64,000 nucleotides of DNA. It comes from Streptacidiphilus jiangxiensis. GTDB taxonomy: Bacteria; Actinomycetota; Actinomycetes; Streptomycetales; Streptomycetaceae. Below, piece by piece: positions 1-9,210 of the stretch; position 1 is the stretch's first letter, and each line of letters starts with the position of its first letter. The stretch lies in contig NZ_FOAZ01000016.1 of NCBI RefSeq assembly GCF_900109465.1, positions 71,628 to 135,627 on the forward strand, in the 5' to 3' direction. The notes under the pieces are model-generated. The model did not search any database and was not told the DNA's origin. It saw only the letters and a list, made by a program, of their open reading frames with translations. A program made the translations under genes and the position numbers.

Positions 1-1
1 C

Positions 2-439
2 GCGCTGCTGCCCGCCCACCCCACCGACGACATCGCCCTGCTGGTGGCCCGGACCCGGGTGCTGCCGGCCGACCGGGTCGCCACCTGGGAGTTCCCGCCC
101 GACCCGGCCGCGGTGGCGCCGGTGCGAGCCCAGGTGACCGAGCGTCTGACGGCCTGGGGGCTGGACGACCTGGCCTTCGCGACCGAGCTGATCATCAGCG
201 AGCTCGTCACCAACGCGATCCGCTACGCGACCGGACCGTTCCGGGTGCGGCTGCTGTGCGACCGCGTCCTCACCTGCGAGGTCTGCGACGGCAGCAGCAC
301 CTCGCCGCACCTGCGCTACGCGGCCACCACCGACGAGGGCGGCCGCGGGCTGTTCCTGGTCGCCCAGCTCTCCGAGCGCTGGGGAACCCGCTACAGCCCT
401 GACGGCAAGGTGATCTGGGCCGAACAGGCCCTCCCGTGA
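2..439 (+). CDS. C-terminal part of a SpoIIE-type phosphatase fused to an RsbW-like ATPase (5' partial)
   Basis: The reading frame is already open at the window edge. It begins with a DDIALLVARTR stretch, which is the usual last strand of a PP2C/SpoIIE phosphatase domain. An anti-sigma-type histidine-kinase-like ATPase domain follows, with an N-box (SELVTNAIRYA) and a G-box region (GGRGLFLVAQLSERWG). Proteins of this design dephosphorylate anti-anti-sigma factors and/or bind sigma factors in partner-switching stress control. An internal GTG at 44 could start a free-standing ATPase, but the phosphatase-like residues upstream argue for a larger gene cut by the window edge. The upstream sensor domains cannot be seen. 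Confidence 0.8.
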   Translation, partial: ALLPAHPTDDIALLVARTRVLPADRVATWEFPPDPAAVAPVRAQVTERLTAWGLDDLAFATELIISELVTNAIRYATGPFRVRLLCDRVLTCEVCDGSSTSPHLRYAATTDEGGRGLFLVAQLSERWGTRYSPDGKVIWAEQALP

Positions 440-584
440 CGCGGGCACGGGACACCCCGCGCCCCTGCTCACAGGTGCACGGCTGACAGCTGCGGTGTGG
501 TCCCGACAGCGGAATGGAACCTTCCGGCGAGCCGGGGAGTCATGGTTGGTGGACGGGTTGTCCTCACCTGGACGGGGGCCGGTT

Positions 585-779
585 GTGAGAGTACGTGTCT
601 GGAGTTTGCGCCGCCCACTGGCGGCACTGCTGCTGGCCGGAGCGGCGACCGCCGCGATCGTCGGCGTCGCCCACCACTTCGAGCCCGGTCCGGACCACAC
701 GGGCGGCCTCCAGCGGCCGGCCGCGGTCCAGGGCTTCACGCACGTCCAGCAGACCGACCCGGACTACAGCGGAGGCTGA
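585..779 (+). CDS. Small membrane-anchored or secreted peptide, 64 aa, unknown function
   Basis: This short frame starts at GTG 585. It has an arginine-rich N-terminus (RVRVWSLRR) followed by one hydrophobic segment (PLAALLLAGAATAAIVGVA), consistent with a signal anchor. A polar tail of about 35 residues ends in DPDYSGG. The same frame is open upstream to 495, but the positively charged start just before the hydrophobic stretch makes 585 the more natural start. No family is recognised. Short length and lack of homology evidence keep this tentative. Confidence 0.4.
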   Translation: MRVRVWSLRRPLAALLLAGAATAAIVGVAHHFEPGPDHTGGLQRPAAVQGFTHVQQTDPDYSGG

Positions 780-857
780 CCCTCTGTCAACGCGGCCCGG
801 GTCGCGCTGTCGCGCAGCACGCGCCCGCGACATCGACCGGGGCATCGGACCGCCCGC

Positions 858-1124
858 CTACAGGAGCTTGGTCCGTTGCGTCGAGCCGCCCTTGGCCGGC
901 GCTTTCCCTGCGCGCCGCGGTCGGCGGGGACGCGGTGGGGCCGCGCCCTCGGCGAGGTTGATGCCGGACCGCGCGGCGTTGTCGGCGCAGTGCTCAGGCT
1001 GGCACTTCGAGCAGAACACCTGGGACGCCGGCCCCGTCGGGTACTGCATCGACGTGGGCGGCAGGTAGTGGGCGCCGCAGTCCTGGCACAGGTAGATCGG
1101 CCTGGCGATGTCGTCGTCGTTCAT
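858..1124 (-). CDS. Small zinc-ribbon protein, 88 aa
   Basis: The N-terminal half carries two cysteine pairs, CQDC (residues 13-16) and CSKC (38-41), spaced as in a zinc ribbon. The C-terminal half is a basic, proline/arginine-rich tail (PRPRRPRRAGKAPAKGG) that could bind nucleic acid. It starts at ATG 1124, with one nucleotide after the stop of the upstream gene at 1126-1281, so the two are almost certainly co-translated. A longer in-frame extension to 1256 exists but would run through the neighbour. The molecular role is unknown. Confidence 0.65.
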   Translation of the reverse strand: MNDDDIARPIYLCQDCGAHYLPPTSMQYPTGPASQVFCSKCQPEHCADNAARSGINLAEGAAPPRPRRPRRAGKAPAKGGSTQRTKLL

Positions 1125-1125
1125 G

Positions 1126-1281
1126 TCAGGCGATCCTTCCCGAGCCACCGCAGCTGCTGCAGGGACTGAAGTAGCGGTGTTCCTTGGCGACGATCCTGCC
1201 CTCGGGGTCGGCCTCGTAGGTGTACTCGATCTTCTCGGTGCCGCCTTGACCGCCACACGAGGTGCAGGGCCTGTCGCTCAT
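1126..1281 (-). CDS. Small DnaJ-zinc-finger-like protein, 51 aa
   Basis: The protein contains two CxxCxGxG elements, CTSCGGQG near the N-terminus and CSSCGGSG near the C-terminus. They flank a strand-rich middle (IEYTYEADPEGRIV). This is the repeat unit of DnaJ central zinc fingers, here in a stand-alone 51-residue protein. The start is ATG 1281. The stop is one nucleotide from the start of the following zinc-ribbon gene, so the pair forms a two-gene unit. A role in chaperone-like or RNA-related zinc binding is possible but not shown by the sequence. Confidence 0.65.
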   Translation of the reverse strand: MSDRPCTSCGGQGGTEKIEYTYEADPEGRIVAKEHRYFSPCSSCGGSGRIA

Positions 1282-1422
1282 CGGAACCTCCGAAGGTGAG
1301 GTTCCGTCCACGCTACCGGGCACGGACGCGACCCTGCAGTCACTCGGACGGGTTCATGCCGCATCCGTCGCATCGGAGCGCCACAGGCCGGGGCCCGCGC
1401 GGCGACGGCGGGGCACGTCAGG

Positions 1423-2118
1423 CTAGGACGGGGGCACCTTGGGAAGCAGCCGGGCCAGGGTGTCGCCGACGAACCGGCCGTAGATCCGCATGAGGTGCAG
1501 GTCCCGTTCGGAGCGCTCGCGTGCCCAGGAGGTGTGCGTCGACACGACGCCGATCAGCCGGCCGTCGCCGTCGACCACCGGCGTGGACTGGACGGCGCGG
1601 ATTCCGGCGGCGCGGAAGACCGCCCAGTGCGGCTCCAGCAGCGGCTCCTCCCGGACGTCGCCGACGACCGTCTGGGTGCCGTTCACCGCGGCCCGGCCGC
1701 ACACCGAGCCGTCGTCGCGCACGAGGGCGAAGTGCTCCAGGAACCCGGGACTCAAGCCGCTCTGGGCGACCAGGACCAGCGACCCGTCACGCGGGTCCAC
1801 GATCTGGACGTTGGCGAACTCGGCCGACATGAGCGTCATCGAGTCGTCGAGGACGTGGTGCAGGGCGGTCGGCAGGCGCGTCGCCTCGTGCAGCGCCGCC
1901 ACGGCGGCCCGCAGGGTCCGGGCCCCGGCGAGCTGCTCACCGTGGTGGTCCACGAGTCCGGGGAGCGGATCGGGGGTGCGTGCGATCGCGCTGGCGGAGG
2001 TCAGCGACCCGTATGGGGCCGTGGCCTGGTAGGGGGCTGTCACGTAGTGCAACGGCTCCGCCAGGTACTGGCTTCGGCTCATGAACACGCGGACCACGCA
2101 CCATCGGTCATCGGTCAT
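1423..2118 (-). CDS. GAF-domain protein, 231 aa
   Basis: From about residue 75 onward the sequence reads as a GAF fold ([74 protein letters not shown]). No output domain follows, so it may act as a stand-alone sensor or regulatory partner. The first ATG at 2118 lies inside a short GATGACC direct repeat. A second ATG at 2082 is an equally plausible start and would remove 12 residues. It is divergent from the permease gene downstream. The ligand is unknown. Confidence 0.7.
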   Translation of the reverse strand: MTDDRWCVVRVFMSRSQYLAEPLHYVTAPYQATAPYGSLTSASAIARTPDPLPGLVDHHGEQLAGARTLRAAVAALHEATRLPTALHHVLDDSMTLMSAEFANVQIVDPRDGSLVLVAQSGLSPGFLEHFALVRDDGSVCGRAAVNGTQTVVGDVREEPLLEPHWAVFRAAGIRAVQSTPVVDGDGRLIGVVSTHTSWARERSERDLHLMRIYGRFVGDTLARLLPKVPPS

Positions 2119-2338
2119 CGGTCGCGGGCTACCTCTCGTGGGGCCAGACTACGTCCGCGACGGGACCCCCGCGAGGGCTGATCCACCACCGGGGCCGCGC
2201 GGCCGCCGCACCGTGAACCGGGGCCGCCTGCCTCCCAGGCCGCCCGCTCGGCGGCGTCGAGCAGGACAGGACTGGCGGTGCTTCGTACGCTCGCAGTGGG
2301 CGCGATGCGCGCCGGCCCTGACGCGGGAGGTGCCTTTC

Positions 2339-4309
2339 GTGGCTGCCGGATCCACCGGGCCCGCGGCTCGGCACGAGGAGCGCAGCGCCCGGCTGCGGGC
2401 ATGGATGCTGGAAGGCCTGTCCGACATGGCCAAGCACCAGCAGGGTGCGGACGCCGCGCCGGAGCCGGCCCACAAGGGCGCCCGGTGGTGGCGGGTCATG
2501 TGTCTCACCGGCGTCGACTACTTCTCCACCCTCGGTTACCAGCCGGGCATCGCCGCGCTGGCTGCAGGCCTGCTCTCGCCGGTGGCCACCGTCGTCCTGG
2601 TCGTGGTGACGTTGGCAGGCGCCCTTCCGGTCTACCGGCGGGTGGCGGTGGAGAGCCCGCACGGCGAGGGCTCGATCGCCATGCTGGAGCGGCTGCTGTC
2701 GTTCTGGCAGGGCAAGCTCTTCGTGCTGGTCCTGCTGGGCTTCGCGGCGACCGACTTCCTGATCACCATTACCCTGTCGGCGGCGGACGGGGCCGCCCAC
2801 CTCGTGGAGAACCCGCACCTGACCAGCACCCTGCACGGTCGGCAGGTGCTGATCACGCTCATCCTGGTGGCCCTGCTCGGCGCGGTCTTCCTCAAGGGGT
2901 TCACCGAGGCCATCGGCGCCGCCGTGGTCCTCGTCGGTGTCTACCTCGCCCTCAACGTGGTGGTCGTGATCACCGGACTGGTGAAGATCTTCCAGGCTCC
3001 GCACGTGGTCACCGACTGGTCGCACGCCCTGACCACCTCGCACGGCAACGTGGCGGCCATGATCGGCTTCTCGCTGCTGGTCTTCCCCAAACTGGCCCTG
3101 GGCCTGTCCGGCTTCGAGACCGGCGTCGCGGTCATGCCGCACATCGAGGGCCACCCGGACGACACCGAGGAGCGGCCGGCCGGGCGGATCCGCGGCACCA
3201 GGAAGCTGCTGACGACCGCGGCGGTCATCATGAGCGTCTTCCTGATCGCCACCGCCTTCATCACCACGCTGCTCATCCCGCAGCAGGACTTCCAGAACGG
3301 CGGCCCCGCCAACGGCCGCGCGCTCGCCTACCTGGCCCACGAGTACCTGGGCTCGGCCTTCGGCACCGTCTACGACTTCTCCACGATCCTGATTCTCTGG
3401 TTCGCCGGGGCCTCGGCCATGGCGGGCCTGCTCAACCTCATGCCCCGCTACCTGCCCCGCTACGGCATGGCCCCGCACTGGGCCCGGGCGGTCCGTCCGA
3501 TGGTGCTGGTGTTCACGCTGATCGCGTTCCTGGTCACCTGGCTCTTCGACGCCAACGTGGACAAGCAGGGCGGCGCCTACGCCACCGGTGTCCTGGTGCT
3601 GATCACCTCCGCCGCGGTCGCCGTCACCATTGCGGCCCGCAAGGCGGGGCAGCGCAACTGGACCATCGGTTTCGGCGTCATCGCCGCCGTCTTCGTCTAC
3701 ACCACCGTCGTCAACGTGATCGAACGCCCGGACGGGGTGAAGATCGGTGCCTGCTTCATCGCCGGGATCATCCTGATCTCCGCGCTGTCCCGGCTCAGCC
3801 GCGCCTTCGAGCTGCGGGTCACCCAGGTCAGCATGGATCCGCTGGCCGAGCGCTTCGTCCAGGACATGGCCCACCGCACCATCCGGCTCATCGCGCACGA
3901 GCCCGCCCGGCACGACCTGGCCGAGTACCAGCAGAAGCTGCGCGAGGCCCGCCTGAACAACAACATCCCGGAGGAGGACGACGTCGTCTTCGTCGAGGTG
4001 ACGGTGCTGGACCCCTCCGACTTCGAGAGCGAGGTGCGGGTCCGCGGCGAGGTGATGTGCGGACGCTTCCGGGTGCTCTCCCTGGAGAGCGCCTCCATCC
4101 CCAACTCACTCGCCGCGCTGCTGCTGCACATCCGGGACGCGACGGGCCGCAAGCCGCACATCTACTTCGGCTGGACCGAGGGCAACCCGGTCAGCCAGTT
4201 CCTGAAGTTCTTCCTGTTCGGTCAGGGAGAGGTGGCCCCGGTGACCCGCGAGGTGCTGCGCGAGGCCGAACCTGACCGTACCCGCCGCCCCCGCGTCCAT
4301 GTCGGTTGA
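2339..4309 (+). CDS. APC-superfamily amino-acid-type permease, 656 aa
   Basis: The protein has about twelve hydrophobic segments from residue 70 on, for example [39 protein letters not shown] and [20 protein letters not shown]. The [13 protein letters not shown] stretch before the first segment and the general layout match APC-family amino acid/polyamine transporters. A soluble C-terminal domain of roughly 150 residues follows. GTG 2339 was chosen because GGGAGG lies 8 nt upstream; ATG 2405 and ATG 2426 are alternatives. Substrate is unknown. It stands alone between divergent and unrelated genes. Confidence 0.8.
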   Translation: MAAGSTGPAARHEERSARLRAWMLEGLSDMAKHQQGADAAPEPAHKGARWWRVMCLTGVDYFSTLGYQPGIAALAAGLLSPVATVVLVVVTLAGALPVYRRVAVESPHGEGSIAMLERLLSFWQGKLFVLVLLGFAATDFLITITLSAADGAAHLVENPHLTSTLHGRQVLITLILVALLGAVFLKGFTEAIGAAVVLVGVYLALNVVVVITGLVKIFQAPHVVTDWSHALTTSHGNVAAMIGFSLLVFPKLALGLSGFETGVAVMPHIEGHPDDTEERPAGRIRGTRKLLTTAAVIMSVFLIATAFITTLLIPQQDFQNGGPANGRALAYLAHEYLGSAFGTVYDFSTILILWFAGASAMAGLLNLMPRYLPRYGMAPHWARAVRPMVLVFTLIAFLVTWLFDANVDKQGGAYATGVLVLITSAAVAVTIAARKAGQRNWTIGFGVIAAVFVYTTVVNVIERPDGVKIGACFIAGIILISALSRLSRAFELRVTQVSMDPLAERFVQDMAHRTIRLIAHEPARHDLAEYQQKLREARLNNNIPEEDDVVFVEVTVLDPSDFESEVRVRGEVMCGRFRVLSLESASIPNSLAALLLHIRDATGRKPHIYFGWTEGNPVSQFLKFFLFGQGEVAPVTREVLREAEPDRTRRPRVHVG

Positions 4310-4478
4310 CGCCTGGGCCGGCCCGCACCCGGGCCACCCGCACCCACGTGTCCGGATTGTGGCTCTTTTAATCAGGTATCCGTAGCTTGACCGACCCGTA
4401 TTGTGCGCGCGGGGCTCCGCGCCGACTGTGGGGACAGAGGCCGTATTCCCCAGCATTCCCCAGCTCAGGAGCCCCTGC

Positions 4479-5294
4479 ATGGACCCCACGCTCGCTCCCG
4501 GCCCGCGCCGCGCCGCACCCGGCGGCGCCTGCCGGCTCGCGTCCACCCACGTCCTGCCGGCCACGGCCGCGTCCGTGCCCGTGCTGCGGCGCCTCGCCCA
4601 GCGCACGGCCCGGCGCTGGCAGCTCCCGGACGACACGTGCGAGGCGCTCGCCCTCATCGTCACCGAGCTCGCCACCAACGCGGTGCGCCACAGCGGCAGC
4701 CCCGACGTGAGGCTGCTGCTGTGTCTCGCCGAGGGCGGGCTGACGGTGCAGGTCCGGGACTCCGGTGTCTGGCGCGCGCGGGCGGTGGCGTCGGACGCCG
4801 CGCGGCGCGGCGAGGACCTGGCCTGTGGCGGTCGCGGCCTGGTGCTGGTCGAGGCCTGTGCGGTCAACTGCGACGTGCGCACGACGGCCGAGGGCACCAC
4901 GGTGACGGCCGAGCTGATCGTCGCCCTCCCGGGCCAGGCCGTCCACGCCGCACGGGCCGAGTCGGCCTGCGCGGTGGCCGGGCCGGCCGAGCTGACCGCG
5001 CCGACCGGGCTGACCGAACCGGCCGGGCTGGCCGAGCTGACCAGGCTGACGGAGCTGACCAGGCCGACCGAGCTGAGCGGGCCGACCGGGCTGACCAGGC
5101 CGACCGAGCTGACCGGGCCGACCAGGCTTGCCGAGCTGACCGGGCCGGCTGGGCCCGTCGGGGCGTGGTCGCCATCTCCGTGCCTGCCGTCGCTGCCGCC
5201 CCTGCTGTCCCTGCCCTCCCGTCCCGCAAGGCCCGGCCTCTCCTCCCCGCGGCACCGCACCGCGTGCACGTCCCCGGCCTTGGGGCCTGTCTGA
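4479..5294 (+). CDS. Anti-sigma-factor-type ATPase (RsbW-like) with a repetitive C-terminal tail
   Basis: Residues 25-150 form a histidine-kinase-like ATPase domain with an N-box (IVTELATNAVRHSG) and a G-box (GGRGLVLVEA). These small ATPases usually bind sigma or anti-anti-sigma factors. From about residue 168 to 226 the protein changes to a degenerate tripeptide repeat in which every third residue is Leu or Pro, followed by a Pro/Ser-rich end. The start is ATG 4479, preceded by AGGAG at 4467. The tail looks like a late addition by repeat expansion and is not part of the family fold. Confidence 0.8.
   Translation: MDPTLAPGPRRAAPGGACRLASTHVLPATAASVPVLRRLAQRTARRWQLPDDTCEALALIVTELATNAVRHSGSPDVRLLLCLAEGGLTVQVRDSGVWRARAVASDAARRGEDLACGGRGLVLVEACAVNCDVRTTAEGTTVTAELIVALPGQAVHAARAESACAVAGPAELTAPTGLTEPAGLAELTRLTELTRPTELSGPTGLTRPTELTGPTRLAELTGPAGPVGAWSPSPCLPSLPPLLSLPSRPARPGLSSPRHRTACTSPALGPV
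4981..5157 (+). repeat. Degenerate 9-bp tandem repeat encoding a (L/P)-T-x array
   Basis: About 19 units of the type CTGACCGAG / CCGACCGGG / CTGACCAGG run in frame inside the anti-sigma-type gene. Each unit gives Leu or Pro followed by Thr (or Ala) and a variable residue. Confidence 0.8.
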
Positions 5295-5403
5295 CGCTCC
5301 TTGCCCGCACCGACCTGGAGGACCCCGGCAACGCCCGAGCGCGGCGGCCGTTTGCAGCCGCCCGTGGGCGGATCTAGCGTGGTCAGCCAGGGAAGGTGAT
5401 CGC

Positions 5404-8400
5404 GTGGCACGTGTGCTCGACCAGGGCGCCGCGGCCGGGGGCGGTGGCTTCGCGTTCGTCGGGCGGGAGCGGGAGCTGGGCCTGCTGCTCGCCGCGGTCC
5501 GCACCCCGCCCGCAGTCGTGCTGGTCGAGGGCGAGGCCGGGATCGGCAAGTCCCGCCTGGTCCACGAGGCCGTCACCCGGCTCACCGCGGAGGGCCGACC
5601 GGTCCTGACCGGCTTCTGCCACCCGTTGCGGGAGCCCTTCCCGTACGGGCCGGTCGTGGACGCGCTGCGCCGGGCCGGACCGTGGCTCCCCGCCGACGGT
5701 GTCGCGCCGACCGCCGGCGCCCTGGCGCCGCTCCTGCCCGACCTGGCCGACCGGCTGCCGCCGCCCCCGCCGCGCCCGGAGGGCGCCCAGACCCGCAGGC
5801 ACCAGCTGGTTCAGGCCGTGCACTCGTTCCTGGCCGCCCTGGGGCCCTCCGTCCTGCTCGTCGAGGACCTGCACTGGGCCGACGAGGCCACCCGCGAACT
5901 GCTGCTCCTGCTCGCGCGTGACCTGCCCGACCAGCTCGCCGTCGTGCTGACCTACCGGGCCGAGGACCTCGCCCCCGACACCCCCGTCCTCGGCGCGGCC
6001 TATCGGTGGCCGCCCGGCACCAACGGCACCGTGATCCGGCTCCGGCCGCTGTCCCGGCACGACGTCGGGGAGCTCGCGTCGGCCGCCCTCGGCTCGTTCG
6101 CCAGTACCGAGCTCGGTGCGGTCCTGTACGAGCGCAGCCAGGGTCTGCCGCTGGTGGCCGAGGAGGATCTGCTCACCCTGCGCGAACACGGCCCGCAGCT
6201 CGCCCTCGGCGACGCGCGGGCCGAGCTGGAACGGGCGGGCGTGCCCCGCGGGCTGCGCGAGGCCGTGACCGAGCGACTGGCCGCGCTCTCCGCGTCGGGG
6301 GCCGCCGTCGTCGACGCGGCCGCCGTGCTGGCCGTTCCGGCGCCGGAGCCGCTGCTGACCCGGCTCGCGGGCCTGGACCCCGACGAGGGCGCCGACGGGC
6401 TGGTCGAGGCCCTGCAAGTAGCCGTGCTCGGGGAGACCCCGGGCGGCTGCTACGTCTTCCGCCACACCCTGGCCCAGCAGGTCGCCTACTGGCACGTCCC
6501 GGGCCCGCACCGCGCGCGGCTGCACCTGCGGGCCGTCGAGGAACTGGAGCGGGAGATTCCCGTGCCGCTGGTGCAGATCGCCCACCACACCTTGGCCTCA
6601 GGCGATCGCGCGGGGTGGTTCCGGCGCGCCGAGCAGGCCGTGGACCAGGCCATCGCCCTGGGCGACACGGGCACGGCGGCCGGACTGCTGCATCAAATCC
6701 TTGAGCAGCTCAGCCTCGAGCAGCTCAGCGTGGACCAGCTCGGCCCGGCACACGACAGCACGGAGCCGATCGGCACGGAGCGGATCGGCACGGAGCGGAT
6801 CGGCACGGAGCCGATCGGGACCAGTACCCCGGGCGCCGCACACCCGCCCCCCGACGGCGACCTGCGGTCGCGTGCCGCGCTCGCGCTGGCCCGGATCGCC
6901 GTCAACGGAGCCGACCACACCCGCAACGCCGCCGTCCTGCGCCGCATCCTCGCCGACCCGCAGCTCGCGACCGCCACCCGTGGTGAGATCCGGCTTGCCC
7001 TGGGCCTGCTGATGGTCAACCACGCCGGAGACCGTGGCGGCTACCACGAGCTCGAACACTGCGTCGACGAGCTGATCGAGGAGCGCCCCGAGCGCGCCGC
7101 CCGGGCGATGGTCGCGCTGGCCATGGACGAGCGCAACGGCGCCGCGTCGCACGGCCCCGCCTGGCTGCAGCGGGCCGAACAGACCGTGGCACGCGCGGGG
7201 GACCGGGCCACAGGGGCGGCGGTACGCGCGACCAGGCTCACCCTGCTGGCCCGCGACGGCAGCACGGACGTCTGGGGGCAACTGGACGCCCTTCCCCGCG
7301 AGTCGCCGGACCTCGAGGTGCTGCGGCAGACCACCCGCGCGCTGTACAACGTCGGCGAACTCGCCGTCGATCTCGGCCACGACCAGCGCGGTGCCGATCT
7401 GCTGCACGAGAGCAGGGAGCTGGCCCACCGCGCCTCGATCCCGCACCTGGAGTGCTACAGCAGGATCGCGCTGCTGCGGCTGGAAGCCCTGGCGGGACAC
7501 TGGGACGGGCTGGAGGAACGCTTCGCGGCCCTCGGGGCGGAGTTCCCGGAGATCGCGATGTTCGGCGAGGAACAGGCCCTCGTCTTCGGCCTGTTGGCGA
7601 CCGCCCGCGGTCGGCGCGCGCACGCGCTGGAGCAGTTCACCGCCGCCGCGACCTCCGGGGCGCGCGGCTCACAGGTGACGGTGGAACTGCGGGCCCTGGC
7701 GGGGCAGGCCGAACTGCGGCTGCTCCAGCGGGCCCCGCGCGATGCCTGGGCACTGGCGGCTCCGGCGGTGGACCTGCTGCGCGAGTCCGCCGCGTGGGCG
7801 AGGGCGACCGGGCTCGTCCCCGTCGCCGTCGAGGCGGCGCTCGGGTGCGGCGAGGACCAGGCTGCTGCGCGGCTCGTCGCCGACGTCGAGCGAGAGCTCG
7901 CCCACCGCGACGCTCCGGGAGCGCGCGCCGAACTGGCGTGCGCCCGCGGGCTGCTGGCGCTGGCCGGAGAGCGGGGCCGGCCGGGCCGGGCCGCGGAGGA
8001 GTTCGAGCGGGGACGGCACGCCTGGCAGGCCGTGGGCCGTCCCTACGACGCCGCCCGCGCGGCCGAACGCTGCGCGGGCGCGCTCGGGGCCGACCGCCCG
8101 GAGGACGCGACCGCGCAGGTCGCCGCCGCCCTGGACACCTACGACGCCCTCGGTGCCACCGCCGACGCGGCCCGTTGCCGACAGACACTGCGCGACCTGG
8201 GCGTCCAGCGCCCCGCCGGGCGCGGCCGTCGCGGTTACGGCGGCGCGCTCTCGCCGCGCGAGCGGCAGGTCGCCGAGCTGCTGGCCACCGGCGCCACGAA
8301 CCAGGACATCGCCGAAGCCCTGTTCCTGTCGCCGCGCACGGTGGAGCAGCATGTCGCCAGCGTCCTGAAGAAGCTCGGCACCACGCGCAAGGCCGTCGGC

Positions 8401-8427
8401 GACGTCCTCACCGCCACGGACGGCTGA
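5404..8427 (+). CDS. LAL-family LuxR transcriptional regulator, 1007 aa
   Basis: An N-terminal AAA/NACHT-like ATPase region has a Walker A motif (GEAGIGKS, residues 43-50) and a Walker B-like motif (LLVEDLHWAD, 151-160). A long helical, tetratricopeptide-like middle follows. The C-terminus (about 948-1007) is a LuxR helix-turn-helix, LSPRERQVAELLATG with NQDIAEALFLSPRTVEQHV. Total length fits the LAL class of large ATP-dependent activators. GTG 5404 has a GGGAAGGTG ribosome-binding site just upstream. Two 15-bp tandem arrays sit in the linker after the ATPase part (6703-6825). The regulated genes are not evident from the neighbourhood. Confidence 0.9.
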   Translation: MARVLDQGAAAGGGGFAFVGRERELGLLLAAVRTPPAVVLVEGEAGIGKSRLVHEAVTRLTAEGRPVLTGFCHPLREPFPYGPVVDALRRAGPWLPADGVAPTAGALAPLLPDLADRLPPPPPRPEGAQTRRHQLVQAVHSFLAALGPSVLLVEDLHWADEATRELLLLLARDLPDQLAVVLTYRAEDLAPDTPVLGAAYRWPPGTNGTVIRLRPLSRHDVGELASAALGSFASTELGAVLYERSQGLPLVAEEDLLTLREHGPQLALGDARAELERAGVPRGLREAVTERLAALSASGAAVVDAAAVLAVPAPEPLLTRLAGLDPDEGADGLVEALQVAVLGETPGGCYVFRHTLAQQVAYWHVPGPHRARLHLRAVEELEREIPVPLVQIAHHTLASGDRAGWFRRAEQAVDQAIALGDTGTAAGLLHQILEQLSLEQLSVDQLGPAHDSTEPIGTERIGTERIGTEPIGTSTPGAAHPPPDGDLRSRAALALARIAVNGADHTRNAAVLRRILADPQLATATRGEIRLALGLLMVNHAGDRGGYHELEHCVDELIEERPERAARAMVALAMDERNGAASHGPAWLQRAEQTVARAGDRATGAAVRATRLTLLARDGSTDVWGQLDALPRESPDLEVLRQTTRALYNVGELAVDLGHDQRGADLLHESRELAHRASIPHLECYSRIALLRLEALAGHWDGLEERFAALGAEFPEIAMFGEEQALVFGLLATARGRRAHALEQFTAAATSGARGSQVTVELRALAGQAELRLLQRAPRDAWALAAPAVDLLRESAAWARATGLVPVAVEAALGCGEDQAAARLVADVERELAHRDAPGARAELACARGLLALAGERGRPGRAAEEFERGRHAWQAVGRPYDAARAAERCAGALGADRPEDATAQVAAALDTYDALGATADAARCRQTLRDLGVQRPAGRGRRGYGGALSPRERQVAELLATGATNQDIAEALFLSPRTVEQHVASVLKKLGTTRKAVGDVLTATDG
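6703..6825 (+). repeat. Two adjacent in-frame 15-bp tandem arrays
   Basis: Three units of GAGCAGCTCAGCCTC type (6703-6747, peptide EQLSL/EQLSV/DQLGP) are followed by four units of CGGATCGGCACGGAG type (6766-6825, peptide RIGTE/PIGTE). Both keep the frame open and lie in an interdomain linker of the LAL regulator. Confidence 0.85.
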
Positions 8428-8447
8428 CAGCGGACGGCTGACCGGCC

Positions 8448-8463
8448 GGCCCGAAAGCGGGCC
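8448..8463. terminator. Short GC-rich hairpin between convergent genes
   Basis: GGCCCG-AAAG-CGGGCC forms a perfect 6-bp stem with a tetraloop in the 45-bp gap between the convergent LAL regulator and VOC genes. It could end transcription from both sides; there is no T tract. Confidence 0.5.
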
Positions 8464-8472
8464 CGGGCGACC

Positions 8473-8973
8473 TCAGGTGGCGGAGCCGGCCGCGGCCCCG
8501 GTGGCCAGGTCGGCACCCCAGCGGGCGAGGTCCGCCTCCAGGTCCAGGGCCCGCATCTTCGCCGACTCGTCATCGGTCGACCAGTCCTCGCGCGGCACGC
8601 GCCACATCACCTCGAACTCGTTGCCGTCCGGGTCCTTGGCGTAGAAGGACTTGGAGACGTGGTGGTCGGTGGCGCCGACCAACGCGCCGCGCCGGCTGAG
8701 CTCCCGGCCGATCTCGGCGAGCTCGCCCAGCGTGCCGACCTCCCAGGCCAGGTGGTACAGGCCGACCCGGCCCTGCTGCGGGCCCGGCGCGCCGGCGCCG
8801 ATCGCGAACAGGCCGAGGTCGTGGTCGTTGAGCGACTCCTGGGAGCTGAGGAAGGCGGCCCGCCCGGGGATCTCGACGTCGACCTTGAAGCCCAGCACCT
8901 CGGTGTAGAACGCGACCGAGGTCGCGACGTCGCGGATGTACAGAACCGCGTGGTTGAGGCGGCGTACCGGCAT
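8473..8973 (-). CDS. VOC (glyoxalase/extradiol dioxygenase fold) family protein, 166 aa
   Basis: Two beta-alpha-beta-beta-beta modules are visible, beginning with LNHAVLYIRDVATSVAFYTE and YHLAWEV. Candidate metal ligands are His8, His74 and Glu121 (in DPDGNEFEVMW). This is the pattern of single-chain VOC metalloenzymes related to catechol-2,3-dioxygenase and lactoylglutathione lyase, but the substrate cannot be assigned. The start is ATG 8973, with AGGAGAG upstream. A well-formed promoter lies at 9016-9044. Confidence 0.8.
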   Translation of the reverse strand: MPVRRLNHAVLYIRDVATSVAFYTEVLGFKVDVEIPGRAAFLSSQESLNDHDLGLFAIGAGAPGPQQGRVGLYHLAWEVGTLGELAEIGRELSRRGALVGATDHHVSKSFYAKDPDGNEFEVMWRVPREDWSTDDESAKMRALDLEADLARWGADLATGAAAGSAT

Positions 8974-9015
8974 GGGGCTCTCCTAGCGAGCTCGAACCCG
9001 AACAGAACTGCTTCG

Positions 9016-9044
9016 ACGATAGCCAATGATTCGAATTTGAACAA
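9016..9044 (-). promoter_or_regulatory. Probable promoter of the VOC gene
   Basis: On the minus strand TTGTTC (9039-9044) and TATCGT (9016-9021) are separated by exactly 17 nt, like -35 and -10 elements. The spacer holds an A/T-rich near-palindrome (TTCAAATTCGAA) that could be an operator. It lies about 45 bp upstream of ATG 8973. Confidence 0.5.
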
Positions 9045-9210
9045 ATGCGCTCGGGGCCGCCGAACGGGCGCAAAGACCCCGGTGCCCGGCCCTGTCTGCG
9101 CCGCCGGTCGACGGCGCGGTCGTATCTTCACCGCCTGAGGGCGGTTCGGCCGGGGGAGCGCGACGCTCGCACGCCGGCGAGGCAGCGTGAGCAGGAGGCG
9201 GAGCGGCGGC

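Noticed and set aside
2129-3913. Long minus-strand frame opposite the APC permease
   Set aside because: Its composition (Asp/Gly/His/Gln-rich) is what GC-rich antisense frames give, and the plus strand encodes a clear membrane protein.
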